This document shows positions 17,729 to 27,027 of a stretch of DNA of 64,000 nt, in pieces. The position numbers and the translations under genes were made by a program. The stretch's first letter is position 1, and each line of letters starts with the position of its first letter. The notes beneath the pieces are model-generated. The model was given only the letters and a program-made list of their open reading frames with translations, had not been told where the DNA came from and did no database searches. The DNA is from Streptomyces sp. NBC_00568 (GTDB lineage: Bacteria > Actinomycetota > Actinomycetes > Streptomycetales > Streptomycetaceae), in assembly GCF_026341855.1 (NCBI RefSeq), contig NZ_JAPENW010000001.1, positions 186,001-250,000 of the forward strand. Direction: 5' to 3'.

Positions 17729-19219
17729 CTAGGCCGCCGTGCCGAAGACGGTCTGGCGTACGGGCGCGCGCCGGGTCGTCGAAGAGGGGCGGCGCCGGCC
17801 TCGCGAGGTGCTGCGCTTGGAGCGTTCGGCCACCGGTGCGGTGATGACGACCGGGATGCCGGACGGGGACTGGGCACCGGTGATCCGGTGCAGGGCCTCG
17901 TCGCCCGAGCGGATCTGGGTGGTCTGCGGCCGGATCCCGGCGTCCGACATGAGGCGGACCATGCCGCGGCGCTGACTCGGTGTGACGAGGGTGACGACGC
18001 TGCCGGACTCGCCGGCTCGGGCCGTGCGTCCGCCGCGGTGGAGGTAGTCCTTGTGGTCGGTCGGCGGATCGACGTTCACGACGAGGTCGAGGTTGTCGAC
18101 ATGGATGCCGCGCGCCGCGACGTTGGTCGCCACCAGCACGCTGACGTGCCCCGTCTTGAACTGCGCCAGCGTGCGGGTGCGCTGCGGCTGCGACTTGCCG
18201 CCGTGCAGCGCGGCGGCCCGAACCCCGCTGTTGAGAAGGTCCTGGGTCAGCCGGTCGACGGCGTGCTTGGTGTCCAGGAACATGATCACGCGGCCTTCGC
18301 GGGCGGCGATCTCCGTCGTGGCGGCGTGCTTGTCGGCGCCATGGACGTGCAGGACGTGGTGCTCCATCGTCGTGACCGCACCGGCCGACGGGTCGACCGA
18401 ATGCACGACGGGGTCCGTCAGATAGCGGCGCACCAGCAGGTCGACGTTACGGTCCAAGGTGGCGGAGAACAGCATCCGCTGTCCCTCGGGACGCACCTGG
18501 TCGAGCAGCGCGGTGACCTGCGGCATGAAACCCATGTCGGCCATCTGGTCGGCCTCGTCCAGCACCGTGATGCCCACCTGGTTCAGCCGGCAGTCGCCCC
18601 GGTCGATGAGGTCCTTGAGCCGGCCCGGGGTCGCGACGACGACCTCGGCCCCGCCTCGCAGCGCGCCGGCCTGCCTGCCGATCGACATCCCGCCCACCAC
18701 CGTGGCCAGCCGCAGCCTGACGGACCGGGCGTAGGGGGTGAGCGCGTCGGTCACCTGCTGCGCCAGCTCACGCGTCGGTACGAGGATCAGCCCCAGCGGC
18801 TGGCGGGGCTCAGCACGCTGTCCCGCGGTACGGGCCAGCAGAGCGAGACCGAAAGCGAGGGTCTTGCCCGAGCCGGTGCGCCCGCGGCCCAGGACGTCAC
18901 GGCCCGCCAGGGAATTCGGCAGCGTCGCGCCCTGGATCGGGAACGGCGCGCTCACACCCTGCCTGCCGAGTTCGGCCAGCAGCTGCTCGGGCATGGAGAG
19001 ATCGGCGAAGCTCTCCACGGCAGGCAGCGCGGGGGTGATCGTCGTGGGGAGCGCGAATTCACCCTGCACGGGGGCGGGCCGGCGGCCGTAACTGCCTGAA
19101 CGAGCAGGACCGCCGGAACGGCGTGGTGCCGGCGAGCCGAAGCGGCTGCCGCCCCTTCCTGCGTCGGCACTGCCATTACGGGTGCGGGGTGAGTAGTCGT
19201 TCGTACGTGTGCGGTTCAT
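17729..19219 (-). CDS. DEAD-box ATP-dependent RNA helicase
   Basis: A 496-residue helicase with a basic, Gly/Ser/Arg-rich N-terminus (about 1-60). Motifs in order: the Q-motif region FPIQ, motif I GRTGSGKT, Ia PTRELAQQ, Ib ATPGRL, II DEAD, III SAT, and in domain 2 VATNVAARGIHV and the HRGGRTARAG stretch. The tail is a basic region rich in R and S (about 460-490), suited to RNA binding. These enzymes unwind structured RNA at low temperature. The ATG at 19219 has GGAAGG upstream. It follows a cold-shock gene on the same strand, separated by that gene's terminator. Confidence 0.92.
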   Translation of the reverse strand: MNRTRTNDYSPRTRNGSADAGRGGSRFGSPAPRRSGGPARSGSYGRRPAPVQGEFALPTTITPALPAVESFADLSMPEQLLAELGRQGVSAPFPIQGATLPNSLAGRDVLGRGRTGSGKTLAFGLALLARTAGQRAEPRQPLGLILVPTRELAQQVTDALTPYARSVRLRLATVVGGMSIGRQAGALRGGAEVVVATPGRLKDLIDRGDCRLNQVGITVLDEADQMADMGFMPQVTALLDQVRPEGQRMLFSATLDRNVDLLVRRYLTDPVVHSVDPSAGAVTTMEHHVLHVHGADKHAATTEIAAREGRVIMFLDTKHAVDRLTQDLLNSGVRAAALHGGKSQPQRTRTLAQFKTGHVSVLVATNVAARGIHVDNLDLVVNVDPPTDHKDYLHRGGRTARAGESGSVVTLVTPSQRRGMVRLMSDAGIRPQTTQIRSGDEALHRITGAQSPSGIPVVITAPVAERSKRSTSRGRRRPSSTTRRAPVRQTVFGTAA

Positions 19220-19503
19220 GCGGAACCTTCCTCGATGCGGCACATATCAAGGAATTCCCGCAAGCGGTAAGCAGCACGGAATTACAAGTATGGACCGATG
19301 TCAAAGCAAATCCGGCCGACGGGAATCCGCGGCGGGCGTAAATGCTGAAATAGGTGACGCAGCGAGGACGTAAAGTCCCGGGCGCCGAGGCGCGGTGTGG
19401 ATCTTCAGGATGCGCCTGCATCCTGAAGGAGGAGCCGCGTGTGGTGAGACTGCGGATTTCTCCGAGCCGTCCCGCAGGTGAAACCACTGCGGGAAAATGC
19501 GTG
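19220..19503 (-). other. Long structured leader of the helicase gene
   Basis: About 280 bases between the csp terminator and the helicase start. It holds two clear hairpins: TTCAGGATGC with GCATCCTGAA at 19410-19433, and TCCCGCAG with CTGCGGGA at 19469-19493. No reading frame is supported. A long structured leader fits temperature or autogenous control of a helicase gene, but that is inference. Confidence 0.5.
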
Positions 19504-19543
19504 TAGCTGGGGCCCGCACCCCGAGGGATGCGGGCCCCAGCTA
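19504..19543. terminator. Perfect 15-bp terminator after the cold-shock gene
   Basis: TAGCTGGGGCCCGCA pairs fully with TGCGGGCCCCAGCTA around a ten-base loop, 13 bases past the csp stop. Confidence 0.85.
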
Positions 19544-19556
19544 CTGCGCGTCAGCG

Positions 19557-20149
<593 letters not shown>

Positions 20150-20385
20150 AAGAGCAGCGCCCTGCGCCACGGCGGCGGCGCCTACACCCTGGACCTGGTC
20201 GCGCCCCGGACAGCATCGAGGTGGCCGTGCACGACCACTGCTCCCGGGTGCTCCGCATGCGCATCCCCGCCTTGAACAGCACCGGAGGCTTCGGCCGGCC
20301 CATGGTCAACCGCCTCGCCGACACCACCGCCGTCACCCGCCACCCGTTGGGGAGCAAGACCGTGAGCGCCCTCATGCCGCGGTAG
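20150..20385 (+). pseudogene. Frameshifted remnant of an anti-sigma factor serine kinase (HATPase)
   Basis: Two pieces in different frames read as the C-terminal half of an RsbW/SpoIIAB-type ATPase. Bases 20156-20200 encode SALRHGGGAYTLDL, matching the N-box region (usually NALRHG). From about 20200 the +1 frame gives APDSIEVAVHDHC, then NSTGGFGRPMVNRL (the G1 box type GxGG..) and SKTVSALMPR. The switch of frame at about 20200 and the missing N-terminal half show it is dead. It lies 330 bases before the SigB-family gene, where an anti-sigma gene is normal. Confidence 0.7.
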
Positions 20386-20712
20386 TGACCCGGCGTAAAC
20401 GTCAGGCGGCACTCCTGGTCGTTGCTGGGGAAGGCGACCGCAGTGGCAAAATCCTGACGTCGCGTTGCCCGTCGTGCCAGCACCAGGGGCTTCGCCGGGA
20501 CGGCATCTCGGCGGGGGCGGCCGGCCCTACGTCGAAACCCCGCCTGCCGAATGGGTTAACCTCGCTTCCGCTTTGACTCCTGAGGCCGGATGGCCGAGCA
20601 GCAGATCCACTGCGGAATTGCCTGGCATGCATGCCTCAACTGCGGGTACGCCGTCTCTGGCCGCTCAGGAGCAGGCGGCATATGAGGCTGGATCACGCAG
20701 GAGGGGACGAGC
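20386..20712. other. Upstream region of the sigma factor gene
   Basis: No gene is supported in this 327-base stretch. It contains the candidate autoregulatory promoter at 20625-20649. Confidence 0.4.
20625..20649 (+). promoter_or_regulatory. Candidate SigB-type autoregulatory promoter
   Basis: GCAT, a 15-base spacer, and GGGTAC match the streptomycete SigB consensus GNNT-N14-16-GGGTAY. It is 64 bases upstream of the sigma gene start. The -35 part is weakly specific. Confidence 0.35.
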
Positions 20713-21552
20713 ATGACAGTGACCGAGACGGCAGGGGCGCGGACCGTTGTGCTGCCGGAGATCAGTGACCCGTCGCAGGTCGCTCCGAAGGACGCCCGCG
20801 AGCTGTCGAGGCTGTTCTTCGACCAGCTCGCCGTTCTGGAAGAGGGCACGCCCGAGTACCAGTACGCGCGCAACACCCTCATCGAAATGAACATCACCCT
20901 CGTCCAGTTCGCGGCCGCGCGCTTCCGCAGCCGCGGACAGGACGAGATGGAGGACATCGTCCAGGTCGGCACGATCGGACTGATCAAGGCCATCGACCGT
21001 TTCGAGCTGACCCGCGAGGTCGAGTTCACCTCCTTCGCCGTCCCCTACATCGTCGGTGAGATCAAGCGCTTCTTCCGTGACACCACGTGGGCCGTCCACG
21101 TCCCGCGCCGGCTGCAGGAAGCACGCGTGGCGCTCGCCAAGGCCACCGAGGAGCTCCGCAGCCGGCTCGGCCGCATGCCCACCACACGGGAACTGTCCGA
21201 ACTGATGTCCCTGTCCGAGGAAGAGGTCATCGAGGCCCGCAAGGCCGCCAACGGTTACACCTCGGCCTCCCTCGACGCCGCCATCACCTCCAGCGAAGAC
21301 GGCGAAGCCGCCCTCGCCGACTTCATCGGCATCGACGACACCGCCCTCGAACTCGTCGAGGACTTCAACGCGCTCGCCCCTCTGATCTCCCAGCTCGACA
21401 ACCGTGAACGCCGCATCATCCACATGCGGTTCGTCGACGAACTCACCCAGGCCCAGATCGGTGAACACCTCGGCGTCTCCCAGATGCACGTCTCCCGCCT
21501 CCTCAACCGCACCCTCGCCAAGCTCCGCGAAGGCATGCTCACCACCAACTGA
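20713..21552 (+). CDS. SigB/SigF-family RNA polymerase sigma factor
   Basis: A 279-residue stress sigma factor; ATG behind AGGAGG. Region 2 is visible in DEMEDIVQVGTIGLIKAID (about 76-95) and in the aromatic FTSFAVPYIVGEIKRFFRD (-10 recognition). Region 3 is around LGRMPTTRELSELMSLSEEEV. Region 4 ends with ALAPLISQLDNRERRIIHMRF and the HTH TQAQIGEHLGVSQMHVSRLL. It has the family length and all regions. Such factors are held by an RsbW-type kinase and freed by a STAS antagonist; the adjacent copies of both are broken here, so its control must rely on genes elsewhere or be relaxed. Confidence 0.93.
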   Translation: MTVTETAGARTVVLPEISDPSQVAPKDARELSRLFFDQLAVLEEGTPEYQYARNTLIEMNITLVQFAAARFRSRGQDEMEDIVQVGTIGLIKAIDRFELTREVEFTSFAVPYIVGEIKRFFRDTTWAVHVPRRLQEARVALAKATEELRSRLGRMPTTRELSELMSLSEEEVIEARKAANGYTSASLDAAITSSEDGEAALADFIGIDDTALELVEDFNALAPLISQLDNRERRIIHMRFVDELTQAQIGEHLGVSQMHVSRLLNRTLAKLREGMLTTN

Positions 21553-21570
21553 GCACAGCAGCCCACAACA

Positions 21571-21619
21571 CACCGGCGTTGCTCTCCTCCCCCCATGCGG
21601 CGGAAGGGGGACAACGCCG
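21571..21619 (+). terminator. Terminator after the sigma factor gene
   Basis: CCGGCGTTG and CCCCC pair with GGGGG and CAACGCCGG across an internal loop, starting 18 bases after the stop codon. Confidence 0.7.
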
Positions 21620-21945
21620 GTACACGCCACGACGCGTCGGCACGGACTCTCCCCCTGCTCGCGGTGCGGCACTTCGCCGCTGGTAGCAGCCAGACTCAGA
21701 ACCTTCCTGGCCACACCGCCCGAAACCAACCGGGCCACTCCTGGGCTGAGTCACCATGCGGCAACAGCCCTGTTTGCGCTAGCCGGAGCAGGCGCCCCAT
21801 GCGCGTCACCGGAGACGAACGGCCTGTCGATGACCGTCTCGCTGCGTCGTTCAGTCAGCAATCTGCTCGCGATTCCTGCCCCCCAATCCCTCGCGCTACC
21901 CGGCCGACCTGCGACAACACGCTGACGTGGCATTTCATCGGACAT

Positions 21946-21962
21946 CTTCCGTGAGACGGAAG
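21946..21962 (+). promoter_or_regulatory. Inverted repeat operator candidate upstream of vanA
   Basis: CTTCCG-TGAGA-CGGAAG is a perfect six-base inverted repeat 68 bases before vanA. TTCCG/CGGAA dyads are typical of IclR-family operators, and an IclR gene closes this cluster. Confidence 0.5.
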
Positions 21963-22029
21963 TCGTATTGCGGCCCAGTGATGCCTGCCCGAACGATGCC
22001 ACCACCATCAGAGACGGGAGCCGGCCTTC

Positions 22030-23094
22030 ATGCCTCACATGACGTCCTTCGCCAGGAACCAGTGGTACGTCGTCGCCTATACCTACGAAGTCGGGCGCGA
22101 ATTGCTCGGACGGACGGTTCTCGGTGAACCGCTCGTCCTCTTCCGGACCGAGGAGGACGGGACGGCCGTGGCCCTGTCCGACCGCTGTGTGCACCGGCGC
22201 TTCCCGCTCTCGGAGAGCCGGCTCGACGGTGACCGGATCGTGTGCGGCTATCACGGGTTCACGTACGACACGACGGGCACCTGCGTGTACGTGCCGGGGC
22301 AGAAACGGATCCCGCGCACCGCCCGTGTCGCCTCGTATCCGGTCGTCGAGCAGGACCTGTTCGTCTGGGTCTGGATCGGCGACCCGGCCCTCGCCGACCC
22401 GGCGGCCGTCCCGCGCGCCCCGCACATGGACTCGCCGGACTGGACGACGGTCAGCGGCATGGAGCCCATCGACGCGGACTACGGACTCCTCGTCGACAAC
22501 CTCCTGGACCTCTCGCACGAGACGTATCTGCACGGCGGCTACATCGGCACGCCCGAGGTCGCCGAGACACCGATCGCCACCGAGGTCGACGAGGGCGCGG
22601 GCATCGTGCGCGTCTCGCGGCACATGGACGACGCAGAGTGCCCGCCGTTCTACGCCCGTTCGACCGGTATCGAGGGCCGCATCACGCGCTGGCAGGACAT
22701 CGAGTACCACGCGCCCTGCCTCTATCTGCTGCACAGCAGGATCGCGCCGGCCGGTGTGCTGCCGGAGGCGGACGGCGGCGACCCGGACGCGTTCCACACC
22801 GAGATCACGTACGCGATCACGCCGTCCGGCGACGGCAAGGTCTACGACTTCTGGGCGGTCTCCCGCGACTTCGCCCGCTCGGACGACGAAGTCACCACCT
22901 TCCTGCGGGACTTCAACCACACGGTCGTGATGCAGGACGTCGACGCGCTCAACCTCCTCCAGAAGACCCTCGGCACCGAACGCGACGGCTACCAGGAGCT
23001 GAGCATCAACATCGACACCGGCGGCCTCGCCGCCCGCCGCATCCTCGCCCGGCTGGTCGAGCAGGGCGAGAAGCCCGTGGAGAGGGTCCTGTGA
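22030..23094 (+). CDS. vanA: Vanillate O-demethylase oxygenase subunit (Rieske non-haem iron)
   Basis: Removes the methyl group of vanillate-type methoxy aromatics to give protocatechuate, using electrons from VanB. The 354-residue protein has the Rieske [2Fe-2S] ligands in CVHRRFPL ... CGYHGF (C-x-H, then C-x2-H, about 54-79) and the mononuclear iron facial triad region DNLLDLSHETYLH (about 157-169). GGGAG lies nine bases before the ATG. The next gene overlaps its stop by four bases (GTGA). Related demethylases act on other methoxybenzoates or dicamba, so the substrate is the usual one by family, not proven. Confidence 0.88.
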   Translation: MPHMTSFARNQWYVVAYTYEVGRELLGRTVLGEPLVLFRTEEDGTAVALSDRCVHRRFPLSESRLDGDRIVCGYHGFTYDTTGTCVYVPGQKRIPRTARVASYPVVEQDLFVWVWIGDPALADPAAVPRAPHMDSPDWTTVSGMEPIDADYGLLVDNLLDLSHETYLHGGYIGTPEVAETPIATEVDEGAGIVRVSRHMDDAECPPFYARSTGIEGRITRWQDIEYHAPCLYLLHSRIAPAGVLPEADGGDPDAFHTEITYAITPSGDGKVYDFWAVSRDFARSDDEVTTFLRDFNHTVVMQDVDALNLLQKTLGTERDGYQELSINIDTGGLAARRILARLVEQGEKPVERVL

Positions 23095-23366
23095 CCGGCC
23101 CGACCGGCGAGATCTACCGCGTGGACTGGGTACCGGGCACCGACGTGCTGCACGGAACGTGTCACTGCGGCGCCGAGCACACCGCCGGGGACCCGATCGC
23201 GATGTGGGAGTGGATGCTCGCCCACCCCGAGGGTCACGAAGCACCGGGGAACGGCCTCGGACCACGGGCGGGCGACCGGGGACCGCGGGGCGGCGAACCC
23301 GGACCGCGGGGAGACCGGGGCGGACCGCGCGAAGGCGGCCCCGAACCGCGGGGGAAGGCCTCATGA
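23091..23366 (+). CDS. Small vanAB-linked protein with a Gly/Pro/Arg-rich tail
   Basis: A 91-residue protein coupled on both sides: its GTG overlaps the vanA stop and its stop overlaps the vanB ATG. GGAGAGG precedes the start. Residues 1-48 form a compact segment with TCHCGAEH, a possible metal or cluster site, and MWEWMLAHPEGH. From about residue 52 the sequence is low complexity with repeated GPRG/DRG units. Not recognised as a named family; the tight coupling suggests a role with the demethylase. Confidence 0.72.
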   Translation: MTGPTGEIYRVDWVPGTDVLHGTCHCGAEHTAGDPIAMWEWMLAHPEGHEAPGNGLGPRAGDRGPRGGEPGPRGDRGGPREGGPEPRGKAS

Positions 23367-24298
23367 CCGCGTACGAAGCCGAACTCGTCGTCGGGCGGCG
23401 GGAGTCCGTCGCCGACGGCGTGGTCGCCCTGACCCTGCGCCATCCGCTCGGCGCGGAACTCCCGTCCTGGGAGCCGGGCGCCCACATCGACGTCGTCCTC
23501 GGTCCGGACCTGGAGCGGCAGTTCTCCCTGTGCGGTGATCCGGCGGACCGCCGGGCCTGGCGGATCGCGGTGCTGCGCGAGCCGGACGGACGGGGCGGAT
23601 CGGCTTATGTCCACGAGCAGTTGGGCGACGGTGACCTGGTCCGCGTTCGTGGTCCGCGCAATCACTTCGCGCTGGCACCCGCCCCGCGCTACCGGTTCGT
23701 CGCGGGCGGCATCGGCATCACCCCGATCCTGCCGATGCTCGCGGCGGCCGAGGCGGCGGGCGCCGAGTGGTCGCTGCTGTACGGCGGGCGCACCCGTGGC
23801 TCCATGGCGTTCACCGGGGAGTTGGGACGGTTCGGGGACCGGGTCACCCTCGCTCCGCAGGACGAGACCGGGCTGCTGGACCTCGCCCCCGTGCTCGACG
23901 AGGTCCCCGAGGGCACCCTCGTCTACTGCTGCGGCCCCGGGCCGCTGCTCGACGCGGTGGAGGAGCGGTGCCCGGCCGGACTGCTGCACGTGGAGCGCTT
24001 CCGGCCGAAGCCCCAGGAAGCGGGCGGGGAGAGGGAGTTCGAGGTGGTTCTCGACCGGTCGGGGCGCACTCTGACCGTCGCCCCCGGCGTCTCCGTCCTC
24101 GACACCGTGCGCGCCGCCGGCGTCGAGGTGCTCTTCTCCTGTACCGAGGGCACCTGCGGGACCTGCGAGACGGACGTGCTCGAAGGGACGCCGGACCACC
24201 GGGACTCGGTGCTCACGGACGAGGAGCGGGAGGCGGGCGGGACGATGCTCATCTGTGTGTCCCGCTGCCGCGGGAAGAGCCTCGTGCTGGACCTGTGA
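23363..24298 (+). CDS. vanB: Vanillate O-demethylase reductase subunit
   Basis: A 311-residue phthalate dioxygenase reductase-type protein passing electrons from NAD(P)H to VanA. It has the FMN domain motif RQFSLCGDP (about 53-61), the NAD-binding GGIGITPILPM (about 114-124) and YCCGPGPLLDAV, then a C-terminal plant-type ferredoxin domain with CTEGTCGTC and a final cysteine in LICVSRC. The ATG overlaps the upstream stop (ATGA). Its last 50 bases overlap the convergent IclR gene. Confidence 0.92.
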   Translation: MTAYEAELVVGRRESVADGVVALTLRHPLGAELPSWEPGAHIDVVLGPDLERQFSLCGDPADRRAWRIAVLREPDGRGGSAYVHEQLGDGDLVRVRGPRNHFALAPAPRYRFVAGGIGITPILPMLAAAEAAGAEWSLLYGGRTRGSMAFTGELGRFGDRVTLAPQDETGLLDLAPVLDEVPEGTLVYCCGPGPLLDAVEERCPAGLLHVERFRPKPQEAGGEREFEVVLDRSGRTLTVAPGVSVLDTVRAAGVEVLFSCTEGTCGTCETDVLEGTPDHRDSVLTDEEREAGGTMLICVSRCRGKSLVLDL

Positions 24299-25064
24299 CC
24301 GCGAGGTCCCCCTCGATCCGCGCGACCGTCGCCAGCAGGTGGGGAAGCAGGTCGCGGCGGACGGATCCGAGGCTGTTGCCGCTGGCGTGCACGGGGATGT
24401 TCGCGGCCGCCACCACGGTGCCGTCCCGGTCCCGCACCGGGGCGGCGACCGAGCGCAGGCCCTCCTCCAACTCCTGGTCGACGATGGCGTATCCCTGCCG
24501 CCGCACCCGGCCGAGTTCCGCCTTCAGGAGGGCCCGCGAGACGATCGTGCGCTCCGTCAGGGACCGCAGATCCGCTCGCTCCAGCAGGGCGTCGATCTCC
24601 GCGTCGGCGAGGTGCGCGAGGATCACCCTGCCCACGGAGGTGACGTGGGCGGGGAAGCGGGTGCCGACATTGATCGTCACCGTCATGATGCGCCGGGTCG
24701 GAACCCGCGCCACGTACACGACGTCGTCGCCGTCGAGGACGCAGAGCGAGCTCGACTCCCCCACCTGTTCGGCGAGTTGCTTCAGATGGGGCAGGGCGAT
24801 CTCCGGGAGGGTGAAACCGGAGAGATAGGCGTAGCCGAGTTCCAGCACGCGCGGGGTGAGCCGGAAGACCCGGCCGTCCGTGCGGACGTACCCGAGATCG
24901 ACCAGGGTCAGCAGGAAACGGCGTGCCGCGGCGCGGGTCAGGTCGCAGCCGCGGGCGACCTCACTGAGTGTCAGTTCCGGTCGGTCGGGCCCGAATACAC
25001 GGATGACGGCGAGTCCGCGTTCGAAGGATCGGACGAAGTGGGGCGCTCGGGCTGCTGCAGGCAT
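24249..25064 (-). CDS. IclR-family regulator of the vanillate cluster
   Basis: A 271-residue IclR protein of the PcaR/PobR type. The N-terminal winged helix is at about 10-75 (LTLSEVARGCDLTRAAARRFLLTL is its HTH region). The effector domain (about 85-250) has VARVPTRRIMTVTINVGTRFPAH and the typical late motif SVAAPVRDRDGTVVAAANI. GGAGG sits five bases before the ATG. It diverges from the ABC importer operon and converges on vanB, so it probably controls both. Relatives bind aromatic acids. Confidence 0.88.
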   Translation of the reverse strand: MPAAARAPHFVRSFERGLAVIRVFGPDRPELTLSEVARGCDLTRAAARRFLLTLVDLGYVRTDGRVFRLTPRVLELGYAYLSGFTLPEIALPHLKQLAEQVGESSSLCVLDGDDVVYVARVPTRRIMTVTINVGTRFPAHVTSVGRVILAHLADAEIDALLERADLRSLTERTIVSRALLKAELGRVRRQGYAIVDQELEEGLRSVAAPVRDRDGTVVAAANIPVHASGNSLGSVRRDLLPHLLATVARIEGDLAVTGPARGSSRGSGTHR

Positions 25065-25129
25065 CGTCGCCTCCAGAGGGACACACGGAGCGCTCCCGCG
25101 GAGGCCGAGAGCGCATTTCGGTAACTGTC

Positions 25130-25141
25130 AACAATATTGTT
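25130..25141. promoter_or_regulatory. Perfect AT-rich palindrome between IclR gene and ABC operon
   Basis: AACAATATTGTT is a 12-base perfect palindrome in GC-rich DNA, 65 bases from the IclR start. A likely operator of the divergent promoters. Confidence 0.5.
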
Positions 25142-25152
25142 AGCCAAGGCCA

Positions 25153-25181
25153 TTGACCCGGCACGGACGGGGTTCTACCTT
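25153..25181 (+). promoter_or_regulatory. Sigma-70-type promoter of the ABC operon
   Basis: TTGACC, a 17-base spacer, then TACCTT. It lies 12 bases after the palindrome and about 68 bases before the binding-protein start. Confidence 0.55.
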
Positions 25182-25249
25182 CGCGCTGAGCACCATTGTG
25201 CGGTGTGCGCACAACCTGTCGGAACACTTTCGTCTGCACAGGAGGAGCC

Positions 25250-26221
25250 ATGCGTCGTCTGCTCGCCGGTATCGCGGTCGGAGCCTTCCTGGTCGCCGCG
25301 TCGGCCTGCGGTTCGTCCGACGGCGGTGGCGCCTCGGACAAGAACTCTTCGTCCGGCGGTACCACCACCGTCAAGGTGGGGATCATCCCCATCGTCGATG
25401 TCGCCCCGGTCTATCTGGGCCAGAAGAAGGGCTTCTACAGCAAGCGCGGACTGAAACTGTCGATGACGCCCGCGCAGGGCGGCGCCGCGATCGTGCCGGG
25501 TGTCGTCTCGAGCCAGTTCCAGTTCGGGTTCTCCAACATGACCTCGCTGATGATCGCCCAGTCCAACGGCGTTCCCGTGAAGGCCATCGCCAACGGCGTC
25601 GCGTCGACGGGCGTCGACGGCAAGGACTTCGGCGCCATCACGGTCAAGAAGGGCAGCGCCATCACGTCGGCGAAGGACCTGGAGGGGAAGAAGGTCGCCG
25701 TCAACACGCTCAAGAACATCAATGAGACGGCCGTGCGCGAGTCGGTGCGCAAGGCCGGCGGCGATCCGTCCGAGGTGAAGTTCGTCGAGCTCGCCTTCGA
25801 CCAGATGCCCGCGGCCCTCGACAGTGGCCAGATCGACGCCGCGATGGTGGTCGAGCCCGCGCTCGCGACGGTCAAGAGCCAGGGAGCGACCGAGATCGCC
25901 TCGTCCCTGGTCGACGTGGCGAAGGACCTCACCGTCGCCATGTACTTCACCTCGAACCAGTACGCGACACAGCACCCCGACGTGGTGAAGAAGTTCCAGG
26001 AGGCCACCGCGGAGTCGCTCGCCTACGCCGACGCCCACCCGGACGAGGTCCGGCAGATCGTCACCACGTACACGAAGATCCCGGCGGCCCTGCTGGCGGA
26101 CGTGACCCTGCCCAAGTGGCCGGCCGAGCCGAACCGGACCTCCATCGAGGCGCTGCAGAAGCTGGGCGAGCAGGACGGCCTCTTCAAGTCGGCGCCCGAT
26201 CTGGACAAGCTGCTGCCGTGA
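25250..26221 (+). CDS. NitT/TauT-type ABC substrate-binding lipoprotein
   Basis: The ATG at 25250 follows GGAGGA. A signal peptide ends in the lipobox AASAC (Cys about 20). The mature domain has the NMT1/SsuA-like pattern KVGIIPIVDVAPVYLGQKKGFY (first strand and helix) and the later AMVVEPALATVK hinge segment. Binding proteins of this type take up nitrate, sulfonates, pyrimidine precursors or aromatic acids. Beside vanAB and an IclR regulator, a methoxyaromatic acid is the likeliest substrate (inference). The stop overlaps the next start (GTGA). Confidence 0.85.
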   Translation: MRRLLAGIAVGAFLVAASACGSSDGGGASDKNSSSGGTTTVKVGIIPIVDVAPVYLGQKKGFYSKRGLKLSMTPAQGGAAIVPGVVSSQFQFGFSNMTSLMIAQSNGVPVKAIANGVASTGVDGKDFGAITVKKGSAITSAKDLEGKKVAVNTLKNINETAVRESVRKAGGDPSEVKFVELAFDQMPAALDSGQIDAAMVVEPALATVKSQGATEIASSLVDVAKDLTVAMYFTSNQYATQHPDVVKKFQEATAESLAYADAHPDEVRQIVTTYTKIPAALLADVTLPKWPAEPNRTSIEALQKLGEQDGLFKSAPDLDKLLP

Positions 26222-27027
26222 AGCGGAAGCAAGCGCGTGGCAGTGGCTCCGCCGGGTGGGCAGTGAACGCCGCTCTGGGCGCCGCCGGGCTCGCGGCCTT
26301 CCTCGTCCTCGGCGAGGTGGTGCCGCGGCTCGGCGTGGTCAAGGAGGAGTACTTCCCTCCGACCAGCCGGATCGCCCGGGCCCTCGGCGACGAGATGTCC
26401 GACGGCGCCTTCTGGACCGATCTCGGTGACACCCTCACCGGCTGGGCACTGGGCCTGGCGATCGCGGTCGGTGCCGGCATCGTGGTGGGCGTGGTCGTCT
26501 CGGTGGTGCCGTATCTGCGCGAGGTGACCGCCTCGACGATCGAGTTCCTGCGTCCGATCCCCTCCGTGGCCCTGATCCCGCTCGCCGTCCTCCTCTACGG
26601 CACCGAGCTGCGGTCGGTGCTCCTCCTCGTCGTGTACGCGTCCTTCTGGCAGGTCCTCGTCCAGGTCATGTACGGCGTGCGGGACGTGGACCCGGTGGCG
26701 GAGGAGACGGCGCGCTCGTACGGGCTCGGCACCTGGGCCCGGGTCCGCCATGTGCAGTGGCCGACGGCCCTCCCGTACGTCATGACGGGTGTCCGGCTGG
26801 CCGCGGCGGTCGCGCTCATCCTCACCGTGACCGCCGAACTCGTCATCGGAGCACCGGGGTTGGGCGCGCGCATCGCGGTCGCCCAGACCTCGCAGGCCGT
26901 GCCCGAGATGTACGCGCTGATCGTGGTCACGGGTCTGCTCGGACTGCTGATCAACGTGGGTGCGCGGTCGGTGGAGCGGCACGCGCTGGCCTGGCACCAG
27001 TCGGTGCGCGGGGAGGTGGCGGTGTGA
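26218..27027 (+). CDS. ABC transporter permease (SsuC/TauC type)
   Basis: A 269-residue inner-membrane protein with six helices. The coupling loop to the ATPase is the typical EAA motif: EETARSYGLGTWARVRHVQWP (about 162-182). Residues VIGAPGLGARI lie in the conserved loop after it. Start GTG overlaps the upstream stop and the stop overlaps the next start. Confidence 0.88.
   Translation: MKRKQARGSGSAGWAVNAALGAAGLAAFLVLGEVVPRLGVVKEEYFPPTSRIARALGDEMSDGAFWTDLGDTLTGWALGLAIAVGAGIVVGVVVSVVPYLREVTASTIEFLRPIPSVALIPLAVLLYGTELRSVLLLVVYASFWQVLVQVMYGVRDVDPVAEETARSYGLGTWARVRHVQWPTALPYVMTGVRLAAAVALILTVTAELVIGAPGLGARIAVAQTSQAVPEMYALIVVTGLLGLLINVGARSVERHALAWHQSVRGEVAV

Larger units (their letters stand above)
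21553..22029. other. Intergenic region with terminator, right junction and vanA promoter
   Basis: No gene is supported. The first 70 bases hold a terminator. From about 21947 the sequence matches the dead copy at 7871, so the right junction of the stress block lies between about 21620 and 21947. Confidence 0.5.
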
